DNA of 10,410 nucleotides from an uncultured Gemmatimonadota bacterium (GCA_946887155.1 CAMPKM010000072.1:1-10410); one strand, 5' to 3'; numbered from the stretch's first letter, positions 1-6,205 are shown. Numbers and translations: made by a program. Notes: a model not told the origin generated them from the letters alone.

Positions 1-1
1 G

Positions 2-727
2 TCCAAGAAGGCCGATTGGAAACTGGCCGAGACCATCGGCACGATTCCGCGGCGACGCCATGGCATCCGGCCCGTGCCCGAGGCGCTGGCGCCGATCTAT
101 ACCGGCGGTCGTGGAGGGCTCGAGACGTGCCTGATGAACACCTACAACCTGCCGGCACGGCCGCTATACACGCTGGCGTCCCTCACGCTCCATGAGTGCA
201 CGCCAGGCCATAGCTTCCAGGCGGCGCTGGCGCTCGAGGGTCCGCAACGTCCGCCGTTCCGGCGTGGCACCGGGTTCTCCGGTTACGCCGAAGGCTGGGG
301 CCTCTACACCGAATGGTTAGGCACGATCATGGGCATCTATGAGACGCCGTACGAGGACTTCGGCCGGTTGACGTACGAGATGTGGCGGGCCTGCCGCCTC
401 GTGATCGATACCGGCATCCACCAGTTCGGATGGACTCGCGAGCAGGCGATGGCCTACCTGCGAGACCACGCCGCACTCGCCGAACACGAAATCACCACCG
501 AGGTCGAGCGGTACATCGCCTGGCCGGGACAGGCCCTGGCGTACAAGCTCGGCGAGATGCAGATCCGGCGGCACCGGCGGGAAGCGGAGGAACAGCTGGG
601 ATCGGCCTTCGACCAGCGGAAGTTCCACGACGCGATCCTTGCGTTAGGCTCCGTTCCGCTGCCGGTGCTCGAGGAGCGAATGGCCAAGTTCATTGCCGAC
701 GGCGGGAACAATCCGCCCAATCGGTAA
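2..727 (+). CDS. DUF885 family protein, C-terminal part (5' end outside window)
   Basis: The frame is open from the first complete codon at base 2, so the gene begins upstream; the GTG at 74 is internal. About 241 residues are visible, against roughly 550-600 for complete DUF885 proteins. The family signature HECTPGHSFQ is encoded from base 191, followed by YAEGWGLYTE about 30 residues later. These are the conserved HExxPGH and EGWxLYxE blocks, whose His and Glu residues are the likely metal ligands and catalytic residues. The family is annotated as uncharacterised, with a probable metallopeptidase or hydrolase role; the substrate cannot be told from sequence. The stop is TAA at 725-727 and the tail is an ordinary polar end. 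Two TTA-GGC Leu-Gly codon pairs occur (316 and 643), the only TTA codons in the visible part. Any signal peptide would lie outside the window. Confidence 0.9.
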   Translation, partial: SKKADWKLAETIGTIPRRRHGIRPVPEALAPIYTGGRGGLETCLMNTYNLPARPLYTLASLTLHECTPGHSFQAALALEGPQRPPFRRGTGFSGYAEGWGLYTEWLGTIMGIYETPYEDFGRLTYEMWRACRLVIDTGIHQFGWTREQAMAYLRDHAALAEHEITTEVERYIAWPGQALAYKLGEMQIRRHRREAEEQLGSAFDQRKFHDAILALGSVPLPVLEERMAKFIADGGNNPPNR

Positions 728-757
728 GCGCCCCGTGGACTCGCGGCGAGGGCCGGC

Positions 758-1255
758 GTGATCGCGTCGGCCCACCTGGCCGCGGGGCTGGTCATCGGGA
801 CGGCGGCGTCGCGTTTCATGCGCTGGCGCCCCGGCAGCGTCGTGGCGTCGTTTGCGGCCGGCGTGTTGCTGCACCTCGCCATGGATCACGTTCCGCACGC
901 CGATTACAACGGGATCGTCGGTACTCCATTGCTGGTAATCGTGGCGCTCGAGTCCATCGCGACCTTCGCGATTGCATTCCTTATCCTTCGCCGCCGCGTC
1001 TCACCGGGATGGATGGCGCCCACGATCGCCGGCCTGCTCGGTTCCTCCTTGCCCGACGTGAAGTTCGTCGCTCCACTGCTCCTTCCTGACGAGTACGCGC
1101 GAAGGGCAACGGACATCGGCGAGCGACTGCACTATGCGATTCACGCCTCGCCAACGTCACTGGCCTTCGGGATGACCACCCAACTGGTGGCGACCGTTGT
1201 GTTGCTTGCGATGCTCGCGGCCTTCCCGCGAAAAATGGGGTCAGACCCCGATTAA
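758..1255 (+). CDS. Small multi-pass membrane protein with His/Asp motif pattern (YdjM/DUF457-like?)
   Basis: The product has 165 residues. The GTG start at 758 is chosen because GAGGG at 748-752 lies five bases upstream and the first residues (MIASAHLAAG) already enter a membrane segment. Hydrophobic stretches lie near residues 5-18, 27-41, 53-76, 86-96 and 138-156. Conserved-looking polar residues sit inside or next to them: H6, H39-x3-D43-H44, L98-P-D100 and H125-x3-H129. This arrangement resembles the YdjM/DUF457 family of membrane proteins called 'metal-dependent hydrolases', but the match is by pattern only and no activity is established. It follows the DUF885 gene by 30 bases and could be co-transcribed with it. 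The last seven residues (KMGSDPD) are encoded by a palindromic repeat, which also supplies the stop, so the native C terminus may have been altered by repeat insertion. Confidence 0.75.
   Translation: MIASAHLAAGLVIGTAASRFMRWRPGSVVASFAAGVLLHLAMDHVPHADYNGIVGTPLLVIVALESIATFAIAFLILRRRVSPGWMAPTIAGLLGSSLPDVKFVAPLLLPDEYARRATDIGERLHYAIHASPTSLAFGMTTQLVATVVLLAMLAAFPRKMGSDPD
1234..1253. repeat. REP-like palindrome, copy 1 (GGGGTCAGACCCC core)
   Basis: The core GGGGTC-A-GACCCC at 1237-1249 is a perfect inverted repeat around a central A, flanked by AAT on the left and ATT on the right. It overlaps the 3' end of the gene ending at 1255. It is followed by AAGTTGGAGG, close to the AACTTGGAGG that follows the copy at 6595-6613. 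Related units occur at 6125-6183. Dispersed short palindromes of this kind in other genomes are often mobilised by REP-associated tyrosine transposases; none is present here. Confidence 0.7.
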
Positions 1256-1285
1256 GTTGGAGGCGTGACCTCCGAGCATTCGCGC

Positions 1286-1801
1286 ATGTCGATCCATGTG
1301 GTGCTGGTGAACCCAGAAATTCACTGGAACACCGGGAACGTGGGCCGGACCTGCCTGGCGACGGGCGCCACGCTGCACCTGGTCAAACCCCTCGGCTTCT
1401 CGCTCGACGAGCGGGAAGTCAGGCGAGCCGGCCTCGATTACTGGGAGCACGTGAATCCGACGGTCTGGCCGGACTGGGCGGCCTTCGAGCAGGCCTTGCC
1501 GTCCCTCGGCGAACCATTCTTCTTCTCGACAAAGGCAGCGCGTTCCTACTGGGATGCACCGCTCGGTGAGCCGGGCGATGTCGTCCTCGTCTTCGGGCGC
1601 GAAACCGGCGGCCTGGCGCCTGAGCTGCATGCTCGTTATGCAGGCCGGTTCGTCGGCATGCCGATGCATTCGCCGCTGGTGCGATCGCTGAACCTGTCGA
1701 CGAGCGTGGCGGTGGCGATCTACGAAGTGCTCCGGCAGCGCCGGGGCGTTCAGTCGCGCGGCATCTCCGGCGCTCGAGAGGCACCTCGGCCGAATCCGTG
1801 A
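1286..1801 (+). CDS. trmL: tRNA (cytidine/uridine-2'-O-)-methyltransferase TrmL (SPOUT family)
   Basis: The product has 171 residues. TrmL methylates the ribose 2'-O of the wobble nucleotide 34 in tRNA-Leu isoacceptors with S-adenosylmethionine, in the cytoplasm. All three SPOUT motifs are present: NPEIHWNTGNVGRTC at the N terminus, VLVFGRETGGL in the middle, and SLNLSTSVAVAIYE near the C terminus. The last two form the trefoil knot that binds the cofactor. An in-frame GTG at 1265 would add seven residues, but GGAGG at 1259-1263 is only one base from it, and known homologues begin directly with the first beta strand, so ATG 1286 is preferred. E. coli TrmL has about 157 residues; the surplus here is the Arg/Pro-rich tail after YEVLRQRRG, which overlaps the 3' end of the opposite-strand gene by 52 bases. 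A palindromic repeat lies just upstream. Confidence 0.92.
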   Translation: MSIHVVLVNPEIHWNTGNVGRTCLATGATLHLVKPLGFSLDEREVRRAGLDYWEHVNPTVWPDWAAFEQALPSLGEPFFFSTKAARSYWDAPLGEPGDVVLVFGRETGGLAPELHARYAGRFVGMPMHSPLVRSLNLSTSVAVAIYEVLRQRRGVQSRGISGAREAPRPNP

Positions 1802-2277
1802 TGCGCATCCGGCGTGTCGTGGCCGATGAGACCGCGCACGCCCTTGTGCGCGCGCTCGGCGTAGGACTTGAACGCGTTCATCTGCTGGAGGTGCGCGGCG
1901 TGGATCGACTTCCGTGCGAACAGCGACATCGCGCGGCCGAAGAGCCCCTTGAAGCGAAACACTTCCGTGGAACGAAGCCGCGTCCGGTCGCCGGGGAGCG
2001 CGGCAAACGTGACGTGGATGTCGACTGAAAGACTCGGCGCGTCGAGTTGCAAACGAACCATTTCCGGGAGGCGTCGCTCGACGACTTCCGCGACAAAATT
2101 CAGGTGCGGCTGGTCGGAAATGAGGCGGTACGCCGACCCCGGCATCCCGGGATCGCCGTGGAGCAGGTCAAGGCGATCCAGGTCCGTCATCCACTTTTCG
2201 TTGTTGCGTGGATCGATGTAACGCTCCGCGACCCCTTCTCGCGGCGCATCCACTTCCACAACGGCGATACTGCGCAT
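1750..2277 (-). CDS. SRPBCC (START/Bet v1-like) family protein
   Basis: The product has 175 residues. The start is ATG at 2277, preceded by GGAG with a five-base spacer. The N terminus (MRSIAVVEVDAPRE) and the early segment YIDPRNNEKWMTDLDRLD match the first strand and helices of the polyketide cyclase/SRPBCC fold. This is followed by alternating strands, including a VDIHVTFAALPGDRTRLRST hairpin. The final amphipathic helix (around residues 125-145) would close the hydrophobic cavity. Such proteins bind small hydrophobic ligands or act as cyclases or stress proteins; the ligand is unknown. No signal peptide or membrane segment is seen, so it is probably cytoplasmic. It is convergent with trmL and overlaps it by 52 bases; its own last 25 or so residues look unstructured. 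It is divergent from the small ORF beginning near 2345. Confidence 0.8.
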   Translation of the reverse strand: MRSIAVVEVDAPREGVAERYIDPRNNEKWMTDLDRLDLLHGDPGMPGSAYRLISDQPHLNFVAEVVERRLPEMVRLQLDAPSLSVDIHVTFAALPGDRTRLRSTEVFRFKGLFGRAMSLFARKSIHAAHLQQMNAFKSYAERAHKGVRGLIGHDTPDAHHGFGRGASRAPEMPRD

Positions 2278-2344
2278 GAATTCTCCACGGCTTGGACCAA
2301 CGCCTGCCCACCGGCACTCCGATCTCTAGTAATTGTGCGCGGTT

Positions 2345-2633
2345 ATGCAAGCGAGCCGAACCACGGGGAGGAACCCATGGCGCGGGGGCGCCGCCTTCCG
2401 CAGGCTCGAGCGGGCCGCGTCGCGCGAGGAATTCGCCGCCGCGTTAGGCAGCCCCGAGGCGCGCGAGGTCGCCATCGAGCACATCGCCGTCGACAATCAC
2501 ATCCCGCGCTTCATTGCGGCCCGGGTGTTCGACCTGGTTGTACCGCCCCCTGGCAGCTCCGAACGGGGACAGAACGAGGGCAGACCCGGCCCTGAACCGG
2601 CTGCGGAAACATTTCCGGCCGAGTATGGTTTGA
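2345..2633 (+). pseudogene. Small hypothetical coding stretch with probable frameshift
   Basis: From ATG 2345 one frame reads FRRLERAASREEFAAALG and then about 30 residues ending RVFDLVVP. Its codons end almost always in G or C up to about 2545, as in the neighbouring genes, and it contains one of the TTA-GGC pairs (2443). Beyond the C5 run at 2546-2550 this frame loses coding character, stays open to 2827 and runs into the next gene. The frame one base over then reads LAAPNGDRTRADPALNRLRK with better codon bias and stops at TGA 2631-2633, 48 bases before the next start. The simplest reading is one protein of roughly 95 residues interrupted by a one-base indel in the C run, either a real mutation or a sequencing error. 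A Shine-Dalgarno-like GGGGAGG at 2367-2373 precedes another ATG at 2377, but that frame looks non-coding. I do not recognise the family. Confidence 0.35.
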
Positions 2634-2669
2634 AGACAGGCACAATACGGTGCACCAATGCACACCAGA

Positions 2670-2674
2670 GGGAG
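2670..2674 (+). promoter_or_regulatory. Shine-Dalgarno site deciding the start at 2682
   Basis: GGGAG lies seven bases before ATG 2682 and downstream of the alternative ATG at 2658. It therefore supports the shorter start, which places a signal peptide exactly at the N terminus. Confidence 0.6.
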
Positions 2675-2681
2675 AGCAGCC

Positions 2682-3149
2682 ATGCGCCCAGGCGTCCTGG
2701 CAGTCGTGATGTCATTCGTGGGACAAGTCGTTTTGGCGCAGGGTATTCCCAATCAGCTCCAGCAGGAGATCCTGGCCTACAAACTGACCCTTCCGAAGTC
2801 GCACAGTTTGATCACGGCGACGCGTGAAATGACGGTCCATATCATGGGCCAGCCCGATTTTCAGGCTCGATTCCTGAGGCTGATGCAGATGTCGCCGGCC
2901 GACCAGCGCGCCGAAATGGAAAAGGACGCGAAGGCCATGGCGATCCTGAACACGCACAACCTGACCACACAGGAGTATCAGGTTGGTGTCCCGGCGTTGC
3001 GCATGGCGCTGGCGGCGGCGGAGGGCATGACTGGCCCGAGCATCATCGCGTCGCCCGCGAACGTGACCTTCGCGAAACAGAACCTCGCCGCCCTGAAACC
3101 TCGCGCCGACTCGGTCGAGGCCATGATCCTGGGCAAGCCGCCGAAATAA
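2682..3149 (+). CDS. Secreted protein of unknown function
   Basis: The product has 155 residues from ATG 2682. An in-frame ATG at 2658 would add eight residues ahead of the signal sequence and has no ribosome binding site. The N terminus MRPGVLAVVMSFVGQVVLA is a typical Sec signal peptide, with probable cleavage after VLA (around residue 19), so the mature protein should be periplasmic or exported. The mature part (GIPNQLQQEI onward) is mostly helical with no cysteines, and contains a charged stretch (MSPADQRAEMEKDAKAM) and a Thr-rich turn (NTHNLTTQEY). No catalytic motif is recognisable. It may belong to a lineage-specific family of small periplasmic proteins. It stands between a frameshifted ORF and an ABC permease remnant, so the context gives no functional hint. 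Confidence 0.8.
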   Translation: MRPGVLAVVMSFVGQVVLAQGIPNQLQQEILAYKLTLPKSHSLITATREMTVHIMGQPDFQARFLRLMQMSPADQRAEMEKDAKAMAILNTHNLTTQEYQVGVPALRMALAAAEGMTGPSIIASPANVTFAKQNLAALKPRADSVEAMILGKPPK

Positions 3150-3151
3150 CG

Positions 3152-3247
3152 GGCGCACCGTCGTGGGCGATCGTGAGTGCGGTCGCGGCGATGGTACCGG
3201 CCATCCGCGCGACGCGCGTCGACCCGATTCGCGCACTGCGGGCCTGA
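3152..3247 (+). pseudogene. C-terminal remnant of a MacB/FtsX-type ABC transporter permease
   Basis: A frame covering about 31 codons encodes a hydrophobic helix followed by MVPAIRATRVDPIRALRA and TGA at 3245-3247. The pattern PA-x-RATRVDP-x-RALR is the usual C terminus of MacB-like efflux permeases, including the acidobacterial 'ADOP' permeases, where the last membrane helix is followed by Arg-rich residues and 'DPxxALR'. The rest of the permease, normally several hundred residues, is missing: upstream is the complete secreted-protein gene ending at 3149. It therefore looks like the leftover 3' end of a deleted or rearranged transporter gene. No start codon with a ribosome binding site is evident. 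The identification rests on a short but characteristic motif. Confidence 0.55.
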
Positions 3248-3270
3248 TCACCCGACGTCGTGCCGGGTAA

Positions 3271-3303
3271 CATGATCGCATCCGCACCGGGGATGCGATC
3301 ATG
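3271..3303. promoter_or_regulatory. Perfect 13-bp inverted repeat over the start codon of the flavoprotein gene
   Basis: The arms CATGATCGCATCC (3271-3283) and GGATGCGATCATG (3291-3303) are exact reverse complements, separated by the seven-base loop GCACCGG. The right arm ends with the ATG of the gene at 3301. The likely Shine-Dalgarno GGGGA (3289-3293) lies at the loop/stem border. As RNA this would fold into a stable hairpin that hides the start codon; as DNA it could be an operator for a dimeric repressor. Which of these applies cannot be told from one sequence. Confidence 0.6.
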
Positions 3304-3882
3304 AACGCCCTTGTCCTGCTGGCCACGCTCAAGCGCACCGGCCAATCGAACACCGAAACGCTGTGCGAGTTTCTGGCCGGCCGAATGGAACGGGCGGGCA
3401 TCGCGTGTGAAACGGTAAAGCTGGTCGACCATTCCATTCTGCCCGGCACGTACTCGGACATGGGTCCGGGTGATGAATGGCCGGCGATCCTGAGCCGGAT
3501 CAGGGCCGCGGACATCCTCATATTCGCCACGCCGATCTGGTGGTCGAACCAATCGTCGCTGATGCAACGTGTCATCGAGCGGCTCGACGAACTGCACGAC
3601 TACGTCATGGATGGAAAGCCATCGGGACTCGAAGGCAAGGCCGGGGGCATCGTGATCACCGGGGACTCCGACGGTTCGCAGCACATCACCGGCAACCTGT
3701 GTAACTTCTTCAACGGGATCGGGCTGCTGATTCCTCCATATGCGACGCTGACCGTGCAGTGGGATCAGCACGCGAAGGGGAAACATCCCACGAAGGCGCA
3801 GTTGATGCAGAAGTACGAATCGGATTACGCCAGTGCCGCCGACAGGATGATCGCGCAGCTCGTGGCATATGCCGGCCGTTAG
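3301..3882 (+). CDS. NADPH-dependent FMN reductase-like flavoprotein (flavodoxin fold)
   Basis: The product has 193 residues. The N-terminal strand NALVLLATL followed by KRTGQSNTETL is the flavodoxin-like phosphate-binding loop for FMN. ILIFATPIWWSNQSSLMQRVIER (about residues 72-94) is the family's 'TPxYW...S..LK.FIDR' block that contacts the isoalloxazine ring and forms the dimer helix. The VITGDSDGSQHI segment (about 118-129) is the third FMN-binding loop. Members transfer electrons from NAD(P)H to FMN, quinones, azo compounds or iron chelates; the physiological acceptor here is unknown. No signal peptide is seen, so it is cytoplasmic. The start ATG 3301 lies within a 33-base inverted repeat, which suggests controlled expression. 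The MgtC-like gene begins 17 bases after the stop and may be co-transcribed. Confidence 0.87.
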   Translation: MNALVLLATLKRTGQSNTETLCEFLAGRMERAGIACETVKLVDHSILPGTYSDMGPGDEWPAILSRIRAADILIFATPIWWSNQSSLMQRVIERLDELHDYVMDGKPSGLEGKAGGIVITGDSDGSQHITGNLCNFFNGIGLLIPPYATLTVQWDQHAKGKHPTKAQLMQKYESDYASAADRMIAQLVAYAGR

Positions 3883-3899
3883 AACTCTTTCCTGCCTGC

Positions 3900-4367
3900 G
3901 TGCAAAGCTTCCTCGACGAACTCGCGAACGGCGTCCCTGACGCCGATGCGCTCGCCCGGATCGTGGTCCGGCTCGTGCTGGCCGCGTTGCTTGGCGCCGT
4001 GGTCGGGATCCAGCGGGAACGGGTGGGGAAGCCGGCGGGGCTCAGGACCCACATGCTGGTTTCGGTCGGCGCGGCCCTCTTCGTCCTGGCCTGCCTCGAG
4101 GCTGGCATGTCGCCTAACGAACTGTCGCGGGTGATCCAGGGGATGGCGACCGGTATCGGGTTCCTCGGCGGCGGTGCGATCCTCAAGCTGAGCGCCGAGC
4201 GGGAGATCAGCGGCCTGACGACCGCCGCCGGCATCTGGCTGACGGCCGGTGTGGGCGTGACCGTTGGGTTGGGCCACTGGGGACTGGCGTCAATCGGCGC
4301 ACTGCTCACGTGGCTGATCCTGGCGGTGCTGTTCAAGCTCGAGCCCGAGACGAAGCACCGGGCGTAA
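3900..4367 (+). CDS. MgtC/SapB family membrane protein
   Basis: The product has 155 residues from GTG 3900. The frame is open further upstream into the preceding gene, but residues before FLDELANGV do not fit the family, whose proteins begin just before the first membrane helix. No good ribosome binding site is seen, so the start is uncertain. Family blocks are clear: LLGAVVGIQRERVGKPAGLRTH near residues 30-51, then GMATGIGFLGGGAIL (81-95) and GLTTAAGIWLTAGVGVTVGLG (105-125). About four or five membrane helices cover most of the length. It corresponds to the hydrophobic N-terminal domain only and lacks the ACT-like C-terminal domain of Salmonella MgtC. That family is linked to Mg2+ limitation, F-ATPase inhibition and intracellular survival; for short environmental members the role is not known. 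Overlap is absent, but coupling with the flavoprotein gene is plausible. Confidence 0.87.
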   Translation: MQSFLDELANGVPDADALARIVVRLVLAALLGAVVGIQRERVGKPAGLRTHMLVSVGAALFVLACLEAGMSPNELSRVIQGMATGIGFLGGGAILKLSAEREISGLTTAAGIWLTAGVGVTVGLGHWGLASIGALLTWLILAVLFKLEPETKHRA

Positions 4368-4382
4368 GGAGTCAGGAATTTT

Positions 4383-5276
4383 CTACTGACGTTTCTTCTT
4401 TTTGGCGTTCTTCTCCTCCTCCTCCGCTGCCGCTTTGCCGGCATCGGTTTCCGACCAGTCAGACTCGAAGGTCTGGATCAGCTCCTTCACCACCGGCGGG
4501 TCGGTGAAGACGACGCCGACTTCGCGACGCTCGTCCAGTTCGAGCCGGCGCAGGCTCTGGCTTCCGATGAACGCCTTCCGGCCGTCCTGGATGATCACGC
4601 GCGCGTGCAGCTTTCCGGGAAACTTCTCGATCTGCGCGTCGAGGTCCTTCTTCTGGAGCTTGCCTAACATGCGGATCTCGACGCCCGCTTTGGCGCGCTC
4701 CTTGAGGATCCGGATCATGGCGTCGTCGGTGATGCGCACGTCATAGATCAGGAGCTGCTTCTTCGCGCCGCGCAGCAGCGCCGACAGCCCGGTGCGCGAG
4801 TTCTCGGGGCTGACCAGGAAGCTTTTCAGTCCCGGCGAATACGGCTGCCGGTTGAAGTCCGCCTCGAACAGCTTGATGGCCTCGCCGACCAGCCGCCGGT
4901 TGCTGGTGACGATCCCGAAACTGCGACTGCGATCGATATCGAGATGCGTGTAGTTGAATCCCATCACGTACAGCGTCCGGCCGTCGACGATCATGAACTT
5001 GTTGTGGTAGCGAACGAGATCGTCGGCCGTGCGTGACACGGTGGCGCCGGTGGCGAGCAGGCGTTGCTCGAGCTGGCGGAGGCTCTTCTCGCCGCCGGTG
5101 TTGGTGTGCGCGATGAGGGTGCGCACGATGACGCCGCGTTTCACCGCGGACTTGATGGCCTTGTCCACCTCGATGTGATCGAGGCGGAAGATCGGCATGT
5201 CGATGGACTTCCGGGCGCTGCGGATGCCGGTGACCACCGGCACCACGCCGTCTTCCGGCTGCACGATGAGCCGCAT
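4383..5276 (-). CDS. Phospholipase D-like domain protein with an altered second HKD motif
   Basis: The product has 297 residues. Two PLD half-domains are visible. The first has the complete motif H91-x-K93-x4-D98 (YHNKFMIVDG), followed by GFNYT. The second has H224-x-R226-x4-D231 (LHARVIIQDG), with Arg in place of the catalytic Lys, followed by GSQSL. The PLD fold normally forms its active site from both motifs and works through a phosphohistidine intermediate in phospholipid or nucleic acid phosphodiester chemistry. Both histidines are kept, so weak or altered activity is possible. There is no signal peptide or membrane segment. The tail is Glu- then Lys-rich (EEEEKNAKKKKRQ). The start ATG 5276 is 12 bases after the stop of the upstream DUF4956 gene on the same strand, so the two are probably one operon and translationally linked; no strong ribosome binding site is seen. 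The substrate is unknown. Confidence 0.85.
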   Translation of the reverse strand: MRLIVQPEDGVVPVVTGIRSARKSIDMPIFRLDHIEVDKAIKSAVKRGVIVRTLIAHTNTGGEKSLRQLEQRLLATGATVSRTADDLVRYHNKFMIVDGRTLYVMGFNYTHLDIDRSRSFGIVTSNRRLVGEAIKLFEADFNRQPYSPGLKSFLVSPENSRTGLSALLRGAKKQLLIYDVRITDDAMIRILKERAKAGVEIRMLGKLQKKDLDAQIEKFPGKLHARVIIQDGRKAFIGSQSLRRLELDERREVGVVFTDPPVVKELIQTFESDWSETDAGKAAAEEEEKNAKKKKRQ

Positions 5277-5288
5277 GATGTCGTCGGG

Positions 5289-6041
5289 TTATTTGGGCTT
5301 CAGTTCCTTCTTTTCATCCCACTCGACCGTGGCGTCGTCGATGGCGTGAATCGCTTCCGTCACTCCATCGACTTTCTTGCCGGCCGGGACCTGCGCCTCG
5401 AAAACGAGTTCTTCGTCGGCCGCGGTGCGCAACTCGTACCGGATATGGTTCCGCCGCAGCAACTGCTGCACCCGGGGCCTGATGGCGGTCGCATTCGGGG
5501 CCCTGACCTTGAGGTCGAACAGCTTGTACCCCTCGGGTTCGAATGATTCGAGCAGGCCGACGACAATGGCGATGAAGAACGTGGCGAAGATGGCCAGGAA
5601 GTACAGGCCAACGCCAGAGGCCAGGCCGATGCCAAGCGTCGACAGCATGATGCCCGCATCCTTGGGATCGTCGATCTTGGCTCGATACCGCACCAGGCTG
5701 GCGGCGCCCACGATGCCGAACGCGCGGGCCACGCTGGACCCGACGACGAGCATGACCACCGCGCCGACGATGGCGAGGATGATCTGCGTCTGGATCACCG
5801 CCGTGGTGCGCGCCGGTGTCCCCCTGCGCCGGGGACGAAAGGCCAGGATCGCGCCTAACGCCGCCGCCAGCGGGATCCGCCGTATCGCCTGGGCGATGCT
5901 CTCCCACTGGGACTCCAGGCCGGGTTCCGGCGGCGCAGCCGCACCCCCGGTAGGCAATTGCGCGGCGGCGACAACCGCAACAACCATGATGAGCGGCACC
6001 AGAGTGATCCAGAGCCCACGCGAACGATATATGTCTTTCAT
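5289..6041 (-). CDS. DUF4956 family membrane protein
   Basis: The product has 250 residues from ATG 6041. An N-terminal membrane helix (about residues 10-28) is followed by a Pro/Ala-rich linker. Then come helices near 57-68, 84-104, 105-117 and 132-165, and a soluble C-terminal domain of about 85 residues (FDLKVRAPNATAI onward, with a mixed alpha/beta pattern). The segment ARAFGIVGAASLVRYRAKI plus DDPKDAG (about 105-130) is the characteristic DUF4956 block. The biochemical role is not established; elsewhere such genes often stand beside VTC-type polyphosphate polymerase or CotH genes, which are not seen here. It is the first gene of a likely two-gene operon with the PLD-like gene. The ribosome binding site is weak (GAGC about six bases before ATG). 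One TTA-GGC pair occurs at 5853. Upstream lies a repeat-bearing spacer shared with a divergent gene. Confidence 0.82.
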   Translation of the reverse strand: MKDIYRSRGLWITLVPLIMVVAVVAAAQLPTGGAAAPPEPGLESQWESIAQAIRRIPLAAALGAILAFRPRRRGTPARTTAVIQTQIILAIVGAVVMLVVGSSVARAFGIVGAASLVRYRAKIDDPKDAGIMLSTLGIGLASGVGLYFLAIFATFFIAIVVGLLESFEPEGYKLFDLKVRAPNATAIRPRVQQLLRRNHIRYELRTAADEELVFEAQVPAGKKVDGVTEAIHAIDDATVEWDEKKELKPK

Positions 6042-6124
6042 GACGTGCTCGGTTCAGGTATTGGCTGGCGATTTGTACCCGAGCGCACCGGAAGTGACTC
6101 AGCCGCTACAATGGCTGACTCCGC

Positions 6125-6183
6125 AAGGAAAAGGCGTCTGACCCCTTTTCGCCCAAGGAAAGGTGTCTGACCCTTTTCAAGCC
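6125..6183. repeat. Two tandem REP-like hairpin units
   Basis: Two units repeat at a period of about 30 bases. Unit one has GAAAAGG (6128-6134) pairing with CCTTTTC (6144-6150) around GTC-T-GAC. Unit two has GAAAGG (6158-6163) pairing with CTTTTC (6173-6178) around the same centre. Both contain GTCTGACCC, the core shared with the repeats at 1234-1253 and 6595-6613. They fill the spacer between the divergent genes at 6041 and 6206, and a GCCTAAC heptamer follows immediately at 6181. The rest of the spacer (6042-6124) holds no promoter I can support. Confidence 0.7.
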
Positions 6184-6205
6184 TAACGCCAATGGAGTAC
6201 CCGAC

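Noticed and set aside
382..1089. Long 235-residue plus-strand ORF across the DUF885 end and the membrane-protein gene
   Set aside because: Composition is Arg/Pro/Ala-rich and it overlaps two well-supported genes in other frames, so it is a shadow.
2377..2595. ORF from ATG 2377 after a strong GGGGAGG
   Set aside because: The translation is Arg/Gly/Ala-rich low-complexity typical of a shadow frame; the neighbouring frame has the coding third-position bias.
2712..3575. 287-residue minus-strand ORF opposite the secreted protein and flavoprotein genes
   Set aside because: It runs antisense to two genes with clear signal peptide or family motifs, and its own composition is shadow-like.
4371..4402. 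GTCAG...CTGAC hairpin followed by a T-rich tract, as a rho-independent terminator for the MgtC-like gene
   Set aside because: The stem has only five pairs with a ten-base loop, and the T-rich tract is explained by the Lys codons at the 3' end of the opposite PLD-like gene.
6107..6112. TACAAT as a -10 promoter box for the gene at 6206
   Set aside because: No acceptable -35 hexamer lies 16-18 bases upstream, and GC-rich lineages often use other consensus sequences.
6125..6183. Two repeat units as a mini CRISPR array
   Set aside because: The units are adjacent palindromes with no unique spacers, and related copies are dispersed singly elsewhere.
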